A DNA stretch of 64,000 nt from Mucor racemosus (taxonomy: Eukaryota; Mucoromycota; Mucoromycetes; Mucorales; Mucoraceae), in the NCBI GenBank assembly GCA_027405735.1, contig JAPEHQ010000012.1:806001-870000 (forward strand), read 5' to 3'. The translations under genes were made by a program, and so were the position numbers. How positions within the stretch are numbered: the first letter of the stretch is position 1; every line of letters begins with the position of its first letter. The notes below the pieces were generated by a model. That model had not been told where the DNA came from and did no database searches. It was given only the letters and a program-made list of their open reading frames with translations. Of this stretch, positions 46,185-57,582 are shown piece by piece.

Positions 46185-48885
46185 TATGTTATATACAGTA
46201 TGCATGAATCAAACCAAATAAGTTGCAGATAATTCGATTTTGATCTACAATTTCTCCGTTTTGTTGCATTTTTAATTTGATGCTGTTGTTGGAAAAGATG
46301 AGCATTGCTGTCATTTTTGTAATTCTATGTAAAATACTTATTACCAGGCAACATAAAAGCGATAACAAGGGCAATTTTTTAAATATATTTGAAGAGCAGC
46401 AGGGCCAAGTAGGACAGATATTTTATTGATAATAAAACAATTGACAATGCCAATAAGTAAAGATAAAAGAGCCAAAAATTCAAGAATGGAACATACAGCA
46501 TCATCGTATATTATCAAATGGAATAATCTACCAACAAATGTAAATCAGTAGCAGAACCTAATTTGGTGATTGTTGAAGTTAACCAATTTGGCTTCTCTTG
46601 TAAAAAAAAAAGCTCATCATATTGAGGCAAAAGCTCATTATAGCATTATCGTAGTATTGTAAATATCAATAATAGCACTATTTACAAGGCAGTTACAAAC
46701 ACTATCCAAGGCTCTAGGGCCAAATATAATGCATGTATCAAATAATATTTATCCAATCGTAGTTATTGTTAGCTTTGATGAAACACTTCAGTCGGCTTTG
46801 TAATCAAAAGGATTGGGTTGGTTGTTGTTAATTTGAGATGGAAGAGCAACGCAATGGCTAGTACAGGATATGTTGGCGTCAATGAAAAAGTAAGACCGCA
46901 GTATCACAACCCAGAAAAGCCAACCAGTTCTATGTATTATATACTATTATATATGTAATTAAAACAAAATATGTAGTACATAAAAAGTCAGGGAGCATTA
47001 GCTAATGTCTATTGAGTATTATATGTTTTATGGAATTGGTAAACACAATAAAAAATGTAAATTAACATTTGACAAAGCGAGAGTGCATTAAGTATCAATT
47101 ACAACGCGCAATTAGCTTACATGATATTCAACGAATGATGCGGCTGTAGTTTCAGGCAGAAATTCAGTTTTTTTGGGGGGTAGATGCAAGTCCTATTATA
47201 GCTGTTGAACCAAATTAAACTAGACGTCAATTCCTTGATCTACCAGTGTAAAGTGTATACAGTATATCAATTTATTATTGGTACGTGCTTAGATTTAATG
47301 ATTTAAACTGCATTCTGTGGTTGAAACCAACATATAATACAGGAAGGTCACAGGCACTTTAGGGTTAATAAGTTAAAACTGTATAGTGGATACATGGTCG
47401 TGGTTGGTAAAGTCTCGCCATATGCGATTAGTATCATTTTGTCTTTTATTTAATTGCTGTATTATTAAAAATCAAACTTTTCATAGCTTATAACAATGAC
47501 AATGGGATGTTTCGGATTTTAGATTGACAATTATCATAAGGCGGGCTAATGATACGTTTGATACTACTGTAGATAGAATCAGTAAATTTAATTTATGGAA
47601 TTAGAATGAGAATACCAAGGAACCATTTGTAAGTGCTTAAGTTGACTCTAGTAAAGCATTGAATAAATTGGCTTGGGACAAAGAGGATAAAAATACGGCA
47701 ATAGGTTTCAGTGATGGCCATATTTATGTTTATGATATTGGAAACGTAAGATTAAAGCTCAATGTACATTATCTCTAGCACAATAATTATAAAGTAAGAC
47801 TATATTATCATCAAATAAACTACTACACAATATTAACATATATAAAGATTTACAGTAATAAGCTCAAATCAAGTGGGTACAGCATCGTAAATTCTTGAAA
47901 AAGTTTTAAAGTATTATAAAATCTCTTATTTTTAAGGTTCACAAAGCTTATAAGCGGCATATTAATTTAGAAAATTATTCTTGTCCAGATCATCAATTTT
48001 GACATTTTTTAATTTTTTTTTCTGGTTTTGCAAATCTAGAGTTAATTATACTACCAATTATAAAGACAAAAAATATACACATATACAACATTTAGCGCTC
48101 TATTTGCTCAATCAAAAATAACAAACATTTTTATTGCAAAATATTACATGAAAATCCTTTAACCAAAAAACAGTTTTTAGGACAAAACTACAAATTTTCA
48201 TTACTTAACATTTAATATTAAGCTTTTATAAAATGTGCATTAGTTATGGCTACAATTTTCTCTCACAATGTAGTATATTTAAGCGTTGATTTTGGTATCA
48301 AAATCTGATTTTTCTGTTTTTTGATCAAAATCATGAGTGTTGGTAAGGATAAAATGGGCCCCGAAAATGTCCGCTACAAAGTCTGAATTTTCAGACCGTA
48401 TATGGTTAAATAAACGAAAAGTTATAAAAAAAACGCATTTTTATTTAAAACTTAGATATATACCATAATATAAGAGACTTAGCCGTTCGATCGTGTTATA
48501 CTCAATTATGGGTCGCTCTACGGGCTCGCTTTTGCAATTTTTTAATGAATGTATGATATGAAAGACAGTTTTTTTATTAAAAAAATGTATATTTCTATGA
48601 TAGCAGATATTGCCTATTTTGTTTATTTTATGGGTTGATACGCTTTAATGCTGCTTTTACACTTGGAATGCTGTCGAGCCCAGCCTATACTAGTAAATTT
48701 TGCTGGTAAAACCCGGCTCGACACTAATGCTATTTTACACTGGCTGAAATGTGCAATTTAGTAAGGTTTTAATTGCGCTAAATAATGTAAAGCCTTGCAA
48801 ATCCTTTTCTATGTGTGTTGTTTCTCTCTTTTTGTTTTCATATTCCAAGTATATATTCACCGTTTGATAATGAATATCAGACTAT
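46185..48885. repeat. Right arm of palindromic element 2
   Basis: Reverse complement of the left arm without the LTR. At its outer edge the sequence reads CAGACTATTATCAAGC, while the related site inside the CACTA-like element reads CAGACTATCAAGC (39430-39442). The extra TAT sits exactly where the left arm meets the terminus …CCGTAGTG. Small frames mirrored between arms (46189-46374 and 44599-44784, one residue different) are a consequence of the duplication and have no known motif. Confidence 0.88.
47560..47745 (+). pseudogene. Captured dynein intermediate chain WD40 fragment (element 2, right arm)
   Basis: Mirror of 43228-43413 on the plus strand, with the same two stops and the same residues (KALNKLAWDKEDKNTAIG, DGHIYVYDIGN). 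It is followed by GTAAGA. Because the dynein-like residues outside the stops are still easy to read, capture was probably not very ancient, but the shared stop shows that the fragment was already broken before elements 1 and 2 separated. Confidence 0.78.
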
Positions 48886-49913
48886 TATCAAGCTGGTGTT
48901 CTTTTCTTGTATCTGAATACGCATGCTAACGTAAGGGACTAATGTTTTTAATATAGGTAGCAGTCGTTATATTAGAGGCTGATATTTTTGTTTATAATTA
49001 ACTGCATCATTCTAAGATCAAATAGCATTATTTACTACTGTATTGTTAAACATATTTCTTGACCACCAGATCAAATCGAAGGCAATGATATTTAAATCTA
49101 CTCAATAAAAAGCTAGAACTGGCTACAAACCCACGAAATGTTCCAGAAAAGTGATAAAATTCCAAATGATATAGAAACAAAATAAAAAGGATAATCTAAT
49201 GTTTTGCCTAATAACCATAGTTTTTAATCGTAGCTACTATATAATTGAAAACAGATCTTTTTACCGTTGACAATTGTAGACTAAAATAGTAAGTTTAAAG
49301 AAGTTAAATTTATTTGCTTAAATTTTATGTGTGATAAAGTAACATCTACAATCTTAAATTTGGCTTGCATATAAATGTAAGTAGTAAACGTTATTTAAGT
49401 TTATGCTTTAACAAAAAGCATTGTTGCTGTAAACATTATTATAGCTATAAACATATTTACAAATGATGATAATCGTAAATATATTGGCTCTTGCATGTAT
49501 TGCTCTACATCAACAACGCATTGAATTGTATTATTGTCTATAATTTATAATAATAAAAACAAATGTAATTTAAAAACCCATTCCAGTAAAAAAAATGCAA
49601 TGGAATTTTGAGAACGGCACGAGGCACGATGCTCATGTACAAACCAATTTGTGCCCATACAATCAGCTCATTATGCTCATGCTCAGATTTTATTATTATG
49701 CATACATGGGATTAATGTAATGCACACGGACAGAATATATAATTCTGCACATACAGGGTTAGCGTTGTGCTCGTGTGCAATTTCTTTTGTTGTGCCCATG
49801 TGTATATTGTTATCTTTTTAACCATATTCAGTGGGCACAACAGCCCAGGCTATAGTGTACAACCCACCTGGGCACAACGAAATCATTTTGTGCAGCACAG
49901 GTCGGCCGTAGTG
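48886..49913 (+). repeat. Outer flank of palindromic element 2, ending in a CACTA-type terminus
   Basis: Continues segments B and C as in 39440-40100. From 49640 it is packed with GTGCCCAT, GGGCACAAC and GTGCAGCAC words in both orientations and ends GTCGGCCGTAGTG at 49913. Dense inverted subterminal words next to a …GTAGTG end are typical of CACTA (En/Spm) elements, where the transposase binds them. Confidence 0.65.
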
Positions 49914-50073
49914 GCATCAGTAAGAAAGTAGGTTTCAGATTGGTTTTGAATGGTTTTCAAATGTTTTCGCTTAATATTCAGTTGAATCACGTAAAACCGC
50001 CAAAAGAGACGTACATCTTTAATTTATAAGCCATTCATATCTCTTGTAAAATAAAAATATTAATTTCAAAATA
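49914..50073. other. Short spacer between the repeat island and the Tc1 element
   Basis: AT-rich, no features recognised. Ends in TA (50072-50073), the left copy of the Tc1 target duplication. Confidence 0.4.
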
Positions 50074-51720
50074 CAGTGACCCCCACAACTGTCCCAATGT
50101 TTTCTAGTTTCGAGTTTAGTATGATTTTCAGGCACAATAGATATATTTAAAGTACGACATGTTTTATATATTTCGGAAGATCAATTAATTATCTTTTATA
50201 ATAAATTAGAAAAAACTCGAATTTTATTGGTCGAATGAATTTATATCCAATTTGGGACAGTATATGCATTGGGACAGTTGTGAGAGGCTTTTTTGATTTT
50301 TAGGTAATCGATGATTGTAGAACCACAATTTGCACTAGTATTTTGAACACTTGACAGTCAATAAAAAAACACCTAATTTGATAAAAAAAATAAAAAAAAA
50401 GCATATTTCATATACAGATTTTGGTGCTTTGGCCTATTGAAAATTAATATGAAAAAACTTCAGCAGAATAAGGAAAATGATGTCATTAGTCTTTTAAACA
50501 CTGGTAAATCAGTGCGCCAAGTTGCGGAAATATTGCATGTAAGTAAATCTGTTGTGGGAAGAATTAAAAAACGGTGTTGCACAAGCTTGGGTGTGTCTAA
50601 AGGGGGTCGACCTAAATTGCTGTCTGAGGCTGATGAAAGGTTTTGTGTCCGCCAAGCAACAAAAAACGCAGTCAAGAATGCAAGTAAGATTTCAAAACTA
50701 CTCGAGAGTGATGTCGGAGTTAAGTCAAGCCCAGAAACTGTCCGAAGGGCGCTCCGTAGGGGGGGATTAGGGGCAATTATTAGGCCTAAAAAACCTATGC
50801 TATCTCCAGCTAATATCCAAAAACGTTTAGAATGGTGTCATCTTCGCAAGGATTGGACTTCCGACGACTGGAGAAGAGTGATTTGGTCAGATGAGACCAA
50901 GATTAATAGGTTTAACTCAGATGGTAGAAGCTGGGTTTGGATTCGAGGCGGTGAGAGCTTGAAACCTAATCATGTGAAGATGACCGTTAAAGGTGGTGGT
51001 GGGAGTGTCATACTTTGGAGTGCCATTACGTATGCCGGAGTTGGATGGATATGCAAAATTGAGGGTGCTATGGATCGGCATTTGTATAAGCAAATTTTAG
51101 AAGAAGATTTGGAGCTGACTATCAATCATACTTTGGACAAATTAGGCCTCCGTCGTGATCAGATCATTTTCCAGCATGACAATGATCCAAAGCATACGTC
51201 AAATTTAGTTAAGGAATATCTATTGGATCAAGACTATAAAGTAATGAATTGGCCTCCGCAATCTCCTGACTTGAATCCGATCGAAAATATGTGGGCCTTA
51301 TTGAAGAGGAGGCTCAATGAGTACGAAACAGCGCCCAAAGGAATCCTTGATCTTTCGGAGCGTGTAACTGAGGTTTGGTACAACACCATTAAACAGGAGG
51401 AGTGCCAAAAAGTCATTGATAGCATGCCCAATCGTGTGAAAGTATGCTTGGAAAGAAACGGCCTTTGGACGGACTATTAAATAGAATTTTATTTTTTTCA
51501 GCTTGAGCTCTCAAAACTGTCCCAATGCATGTGATGTGCTAGATCAGATATAAATTTAACCAGCCAATAAAATTCGAAATTTTTTTAACTTGATATAAAA
51601 GAAAATTAATTTATCTTCCGAAATATATAAAATATGTCGTACTTTAAATATATTTGTTGTACCTGAAAATCATACTAAACTCAAAACTAGAAAACATTGG
51701 GACAGTTTTGGGGGTCACTG
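50074..51720 (+). mobile_element. Intact-looking Tc1 element, 1647 bp
   Basis: Ends CAGTGACCCCCACAACTG and CAGTTTTGGGGGTCACTG are flanked by TA at 50072-50073 and 51721-51722. The inverted repeats reach about 210 bp into each end. Each end carries the word ACAACTGTCCCAATG twice, once at the tip (50085 and, reversed, 51695) and once, in the opposite orientation, at the inner edge (50267-50281 and, reversed, 51511-51527). This resembles the two-site IR/DR ends of Tc1-type transposons such as Sleeping Beauty, but with the inner site flipped. It holds one uninterrupted transposase gene. Confidence 0.93.
50437..51480 (+). CDS. Tc1-type DDE transposase (DD34E)
   Basis: The enzyme that cuts and re-inserts the surrounding element at TA dinucleotides. 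One exon of 347 codons with no frameshift or stop, a normal length for the family. An N-terminal helix-turn-helix pair (SVRQVAEILHVSKSVVGRIK, then a GRPKLL hinge and a second domain with ASKISKLLES) binds the ends. The catalytic triad is complete: Asp152 in WSDETKIN, Asp248 in QHDNDPKHTS and Glu283 in NPIENMW, with 34 residues between the last two. A GGGGSVILWSAI glycine stretch is also present. With intact TA-flanked ends, this copy could be active. A second start six codons later (MKKLQQNKE...) is equally possible (ATG 50449). Confidence 0.96.
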   Translation: MKINMKKLQQNKENDVISLLNTGKSVRQVAEILHVSKSVVGRIKKRCCTSLGVSKGGRPKLLSEADERFCVRQATKNAVKNASKISKLLESDVGVKSSPETVRRALRRGGLGAIIRPKKPMLSPANIQKRLEWCHLRKDWTSDDWRRVIWSDETKINRFNSDGRSWVWIRGGESLKPNHVKMTVKGGGGSVILWSAITYAGVGWICKIEGAMDRHLYKQILEEDLELTINHTLDKLGLRRDQIIFQHDNDPKHTSNLVKEYLLDQDYKVMNWPPQSPDLNPIENMWALLKRRLNEYETAPKGILDLSERVTEVWYNTIKQEECQKVIDSMPNRVKVCLERNGLWTDY

Positions 51721-51844
51721 TATAAGTGCACTGACTAAATGTTAATCAAAATTGGTCGAGATTTACCTAAATATATTGTAAAAAAATGATCACCTGAATT
51801 AAGGTGCTAATTTTTTGTATCCACAAGGTAGATCCATCTCAAGG

Positions 51845-52810
51845 CTACTTTGCTTTTTTTCTGTTTCAGCGAAAAATATTGATTTTTCGTCGAGATAATC
51901 AAAATAATAGGCCATATCACAGCTTTACCCTATGGTAACTGGATTTCAAAATCAATTGGACAAATCGATCAGAAAATGATCAAAAAAACGAAATTGCTTA
52001 ATGGCTCATGAACTGCAAAGTAAGTTGAAACAGCTTATTAAATGGTTTTTGTAAAGTTTTAAATTCTGCATTTAGCTAAGCAAAATTCAAACAAATGTTT
52101 CACGTTAAATTTGGCACAAAATGCCATTGAATTTTTGGAGGTTTTTTAAAGATACACATCATTTTTTATACAAATGTTTCAAAAATAACCAATGGAAATA
52201 ATATGCAACAAAATTATCTATCGATCGAGCTACTGCTGAACCTTCTAGCTGCATTTTTCGTAGAGAAAACAAGATGTTTTTCAATTTTTTTTTCAAATTC
52301 AGAATTTAGGATGAGGGTATACAAGGGAAAATTTGGAGGTAGAAGCAAAAGTATCTCTTTGCACACATTTTCGAAGATATCTCCACGAAAAACCTATGTT
52401 TTGAAAAAAACTAAATTGGGTCTAGGAGAGCTCAACAAGGTTAATGATATGAATGTTAAAAAAATGGAGCTCAATTTAACGAGTATTCTGAAATCTACTA
52501 CAAAAATGTCAAAAAAGTGAAAAAAAATAAAAAGTGCCCAGAATTTTTTTATACTTGCACTATGAAGAAAAAATCTCTTAATTTTCTTAATTGTGCCACA
52601 TTAAGGAAAATAAGAAAATTTTCACTGCTTATTTTTTTTAAATTTTGTCTTATTCTTAATGTGGCATAACTAAGAGAATTAAGGGATTTTTTCTTCATAA
52701 TGTTAAATACATTATAGAGCGCTCTAAAACAAGTAAGTTTTATTGTTAAAAAATGTTCGTATACTTAATTGTTTGCAGAGATATGAAGGCTCAAAGCTTT
52801 TGATTTTTCA
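51845..52810 (+). repeat. Dispersed repeat R1, copy c (right part only)
   Basis: Matches R1a from about 13655 (GTTTCAGC-AAAAATATT...CGAGATAATCAAAATA) to about 14460. The coding-like frame (MRVYKGKFGG at 52311, ISPRKTYVLKK, GELNKVNDMNVKKM) is again open. It is truncated at both ends relative to R1a and holds a MITE at 52558-52702 that R1a and R1b lack. Confidence 0.7.
52558..52702. mobile_element. Palindromic MITE, about 145 bp
   Basis: CACTATGAAGAAAAAATCTC at the left and GGGATTTTTTCTTCATAATG at the right form a 50-bp inverted repeat that includes GCCACATTAAG on both sides. R1a and R1b read straight through the site (TTTTTTATATTAAAGTATGTTATAG in R1b, reversed), so it inserted after R1 spread. 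The target duplication may be TA but is not certain. A half copy lies at 11540-11608. Confidence 0.65.
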
Positions 52811-53900
52811 AGAACTGAAACGCTAAAATCAAGTGACTACAACGCTGTGATATTTTAGATTTTTCTTCAAGATATGATATCCAAGTCTAGAAGAACTCGA
52901 AGACCTGCTTTTTATGTATCCTGGCTTTTAGAAATAAATGTTATATTATGTATTTGACTTATATAGTATCGTCCCTAGTCATCTTTGATACCAGAAAATT
53001 TGGTGCTATTTAGATATCAAATGTAGATATCTTTTACTGTAATAAAATATGAAATATATGTCCAAAAAGTATGTCATTCTAATAAAGTAAATTGTCAAAA
53101 GTCTACTTCAAAATTGCAAAACATTTTGACTGGAGACTATTTCTCAAAAGTATATGGCTAGATACATGAAACATCAATTTTACAGAACCAAAAAACCATC
53201 ATTCCCTTGCTGGTTTAAAGCGCCATGGCGAGCTCTTTTAAAACAGTTTTAATGATGATTTTACATTTTTGCATGTTTTTTGGATTTTTTTAAAACGTGT
53301 TTATTGCTTTGGAAACCCTGTACGATGCTTAAAACAATTGTATGTATTATAATACAGATATAGTTGGCGTAATGTCAATACCAAAAACTGCTAGACGTTA
53401 TTGGTAAAGAGCCGATTTGAAATTCTCACGATATTTGATGCTCTCATGTAACTTTGAGTGAGGTAATGCCGTATCTAGGAACGTTGACGCTTAATTTGGA
53501 ACATGCAGGATTTCTGATAACAAGTGGCTTGTGTTCACGCTTCAATTAGCTTTTGCATTGATAAAACAGTTACGATCTCTATTTAATTTCTCTATTAGCG
53601 ATGGTTTAAGTGCAATCATTTTCATAGATAGACATGTTTAATCATCCTAAAATTTCTACAAGAGTTGTGTTGTAAAAAAAAAAAAAACGTAATCTGGTAT
53701 AATTACTTGCTGTACACAGATACCGTTTATACCCAAACTGAGTTGCAAAGATAGTTACCACCACCACCACCGAATAAGTTGATAGATATCCAAATCTACT
53801 TATCGTTTTCCATTTCTCCTTTTCTTTCCTCTTCTTCCTTGTTGAATACTTTCGTATCTCTTTTTCCTCTTTTTTCGATAAAAAAATAACATTGTTAAAC
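52811..53900. other. Intergenic region before the mitochondrial carrier gene
   Basis: AT-rich DNA without recognisable genes. The last 150 bp hold a pyrimidine-rich stretch (CTCCTTTTCTTTCCTCTTCTT near 53817) just upstream of the carrier ATG, probably its promoter or leader. Confidence 0.4.
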
Positions 53901-55177
53901 ATGGCCTCATTAACTGCAGAAAAGATCGAGATCAACGAGATCCAACCAGGGTAAAAGCAAGAATATATTTCGTTCAGATCTTGATTTGAAACTCATATTC
54001 ATTATTTTGATCAGTATGTCGCAAGCTGTTAAGGATTGCATCAGTGGTACTGTTGGTGGTATTGCTCAAGTTCTTTTTGGTCAGGTAAATTGTGCCTTTT
54101 AGCAATCAATTGAACAAGAAAAAAATGACTAACCACTGAAACATCTATTTTTTTTTTAGCCTTTTGACACGGTGAAAGTCGTGAGTAAAAACATAAAATA
54201 ATTGGTTTCCAGATTGTAAGCCAGGGGAAATCCAGATCATTGTTTATTAACCAAATATCAAAAAATAGCGTCTTCAAACACAATCAACCACCAATCCAGT
54301 TTATTCTGGTATGATGGATTGCGTCAAGAAAATTCGTGTGCAGGAAGGATTTGCTGGATTTTACAAGGTAAGGGAAAAATAAAACAAGATTTAAATGTTA
54401 CTATAATGGGCAACATTTAACAATTTTAATGGGATTTAGGGTACTATGACACCATTGGTAGGTATTGGTGCTTGTGTGTCAATTCAATTTGTTGTACTCG
54501 AATCCATGAAACGTCATTTTGCTAGTGTCAACAAGAAGGGAGACTTCCTTAGCAACAGTCAACTTTACTTGGCTGGTGCTGCTAGTGGTCTCGCCAACTC
54601 ATTTGTATCAGGTCCTGTGGAACATATCCGTACCAGACTTCAAGTTCAGACAGGAACTGGATTCAGTGGCCCTATTGATTGTATTCGTCAAATCTACAAT
54701 GCTCATGGTATTAGAGGTATTTATAAGGGTCAAGCTATTACCATGGCTCGTGAATTCCAAGGTTACGGTGCCTACTTTTTGGCTTATGAATATCTTGTTC
54801 AAGAGGCCATGAAGAAGGACAATTTACAAAAGCGTTCTGAATTACCTACCTGGAAGGTCTGTGCTTATGGTGCTGCTGCTGGTTATGCCATGTGGTTCAC
54901 TATTTATCCCATGGATGCTATCAAATCTAAATTGCAAACTGATGGATTCACTTCTCAAAACAAACAATATTCTTCTGCTTTGGATTGTGCTCGCAAGACA
55001 TTTGCAAAGGAAGGTGCTGCTGGTTTCTTTAGAGGTATTGGTCCTTGTTTGCTTCGTGCTGCTCCTGTTAATGCAGTTACTTTTATGGGGTAAGTCGAAT
55101 GATACATTATTATTATTCCAGACATGCTGACTTTTTTTTCTAACAGTTTCGAAATGGCTATGCGTGTTTTGTCCTAA
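53901..55177 (+). CDS. Mitochondrial inner-membrane carrier, YMC1/YMC2-like
   Basis: A member of the SLC25 family that moves small metabolites across the inner mitochondrial membrane. Yeast Ymc1/Ymc2 have been linked to glycine/glutamate-type substrates and oleate use. Six exons: 53901-53950, 54015-54084, 54160-54180 (21 bp), 54269-54367, 54440-55089 and 55147-55177, giving 306 residues. Three SLC25 repeats are visible through their signatures [20 protein letters not shown] and [11 protein letters not shown]. Blocks typical of YMC are [33 protein letters not shown] and [20 protein letters not shown]. No cleavable presequence, as usual for carriers. It lies alone, and its strong GT-rich codon use suggests good expression. 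Confidence 0.93.
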
Positions 55178-57506
55178 ACATCTGCTAAACACTCGCAGCA
55201 AATTTTTGTATTATATATAATATCATTTATTCTACTATATTTATTTTATACGTATTGGTGTGGGAAATTTTTAATTTACAAAGCTTTAGATTAGACTAAC
55301 CATTAGATGATAAATGCTTACTACTATAAACTTATCCTCATCCAATAAATATTTATCTCAGTATCATGTAAGCTTGAATAAAAGCCTAAATTTAAATACA
55401 GTCAATTAAAACTCTTAAATATGGATGAAACTGACATTAAGCAGGGTTTATTCAGTGTTTGATTGAATAAAACTAATAAATACTGGAGGTAAATTCTACC
55501 ATGAAACTGTCAAGCTTAATCTGTCATTAGTATTTAAACTTTTTTTTTTATTAAATTTCATATTTAACCCCCGATTTTTACTTTTAGCTATATTACACTC
55601 TATTGTATATTATTCCCCTGATATCACGTAAATATGTCTTTCCTAACCAATGCAGCCTATTTTTATATAATTACCAAGGCTCAGTAACGAAACAAAAGAC
55701 ATGCTCGACCTATATCTACTCTTTGATGGTAATGATCAGTGTCAACGTATATGTAAATAAGGCCATATTATATTCTTGATAGCGAAGTGATCACAGAATG
55801 TAGTTTATGAATTGATCTTAACCTTCTGAATAATTTGCATAAATGTAATATAGCTGGTGTCTGTTCATTGATATACAATCAACCATGGCTTACTATTAAT
55901 GCTAGAATTTGGAAGAACTGCAAATCAAGTTATATAAATGCACATTAGATCAGACAATTTTACTTTTTTTAGTACTAATAGTATGCATTACATTGGCTCA
56001 AGGAACAAAACTTTTATTCCAAAAATAACTGTTGAAGCCATCTATTTTACTTCAAAAGCCAAGTACTGTGTCATCAGAATATCAATGTCTAGTTGAAAGC
56101 TGTTTTTGCAAAAAACTATAGTATATAAAGAGGCATGGCAATATAAAAAAAAACATAGCAAAACTGTATTTGGATTTTAAAAATGATGCTGCTGCCCATT
56201 TTCGTCCAGTTTGACATTTTTAGAAAAAAAATTAGACTAGCACATATATGCGTTTTATATTTGACAAAGTTCCTATATTATCTACAGTGATACTGGCTAC
56301 TATACAAACTCACATTCATCAAAGAATTGATGAGGATCAGTGCCACTCCCTCCTATAATTATTTTTTAGTTAGTTCTTTCCTTGTCCTTTTAATCTTTCT
56401 CTTATATTTTATTTCCCAATTATCATCTATTTCATTATATTTTTGTCCTCTAAATTGCATCCGCCTCTTCGATTAGACCTTCTACTCTTGTCATACAACG
56501 GATCAATCATTAAACACAATTTTTTTTTTTTAAAAAAAAAGGTAAAGAAAATAACATTCAAAGGATTTTTACAGCCCAATAATCATAGCTACTATTGATA
56601 AGAGTTATAATAAGATATATGTATTTTTACATAAACTATTTTATGGAATTTTAGTTTTTGGTATTTGAAATACAAAATATATAGATATTCACGATAAGTC
56701 AAATTTCAATTTTTTCATGAAAAATCAAAAAAATTGGTCTGCCAATTCAAAATAAATATTACTAACAATAAGCTAGCTTTAATTAAGCCATATAACTTAT
56801 ATAAACACCTTAGTAAAACATCGCATTTTTCAGACGAAAAATTAAATTCTGCGTAAATTGAGATTTTTACCTAGAAAAACCCATCAAAATGCATTAGATC
56901 AAGTCTATTGAACAGTACATAGCACTCATTTGGTATGTTTTTGAACGTTGGAAATAGCCGCAAACTATTAAAATAGAGTATTAAAGTGCTAAAATAGGCG
57001 TACTCTATTAGGGTAATGGTATTTTATATGTCATATTTATTCTTTTGGATAGTTTCAGATGCATTTAATGATAAGATTTGGGTTTTTTCTGACATTCTGC
57101 ATCAAGCAATTGCAAAAAAAGGGTAATGTATCAAGCAAAACAATTGCATTTAAGCTCAATAATCATCATTCATCGGGCCATTACAACGCAAAATTGAACG
57201 TTATTTCAGTATATAGATTCAAATGTTCGCTATAGAAATAAAAACCGTGATGTATTGACTTGAAGCAACTTCTAAAAAGTCAAATAATCTTTGAATCGTT
57301 GATTTTATTTAACCAATCGACCACATGTGAAAGTAATGAGCAACCTACTTGAGGCGTTGCTTTATTTTCTGATTGGAACTACAGTACACCACCAGAAGCG
57401 ATCCACAGTACTGCTTCTTGTCAGTTGAATAGTTACACAATACAATTCGGACTAATCAATATTAATTGAAAGGAAAAAAATTTTCACCCTGGACAAGATG
57501 GGCTAG
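55178..57506. other. Intergenic region between the carrier and NDK genes
   Basis: 2.3 kb of AT-rich sequence. I see no coding motif, no inverted repeat and no match to the other repeats in the window. A poly-T/poly-A step (T13 then A9) is at about 56521-56541. Confidence 0.4.
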
Positions 57507-57513
57507 TATAAAA
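57507..57513 (+). promoter_or_regulatory. TATA box of the NDK gene
   Basis: TATAAAA, 76 bp upstream of the NDK start codon and followed by a T/C-rich leader (TTCTAGTTTTTTCTTCTTTT), the usual arrangement for a highly expressed fungal gene. Confidence 0.6.
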
Positions 57514-57582
57514 ACTATTGAAAATTTGATTCTTTCTAGTTTTTTCTTCTTTTTTCAAGAAATCCTATAAACATATTTAAAA

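Noticed and set aside
37786..49913. One 12-kb composite transposon between the outermost CACTA-type termini
   Set aside because: Flanks (GAA and GCA) show no target duplication, and an internal terminus at 41488 better fits separate or rearranged elements.
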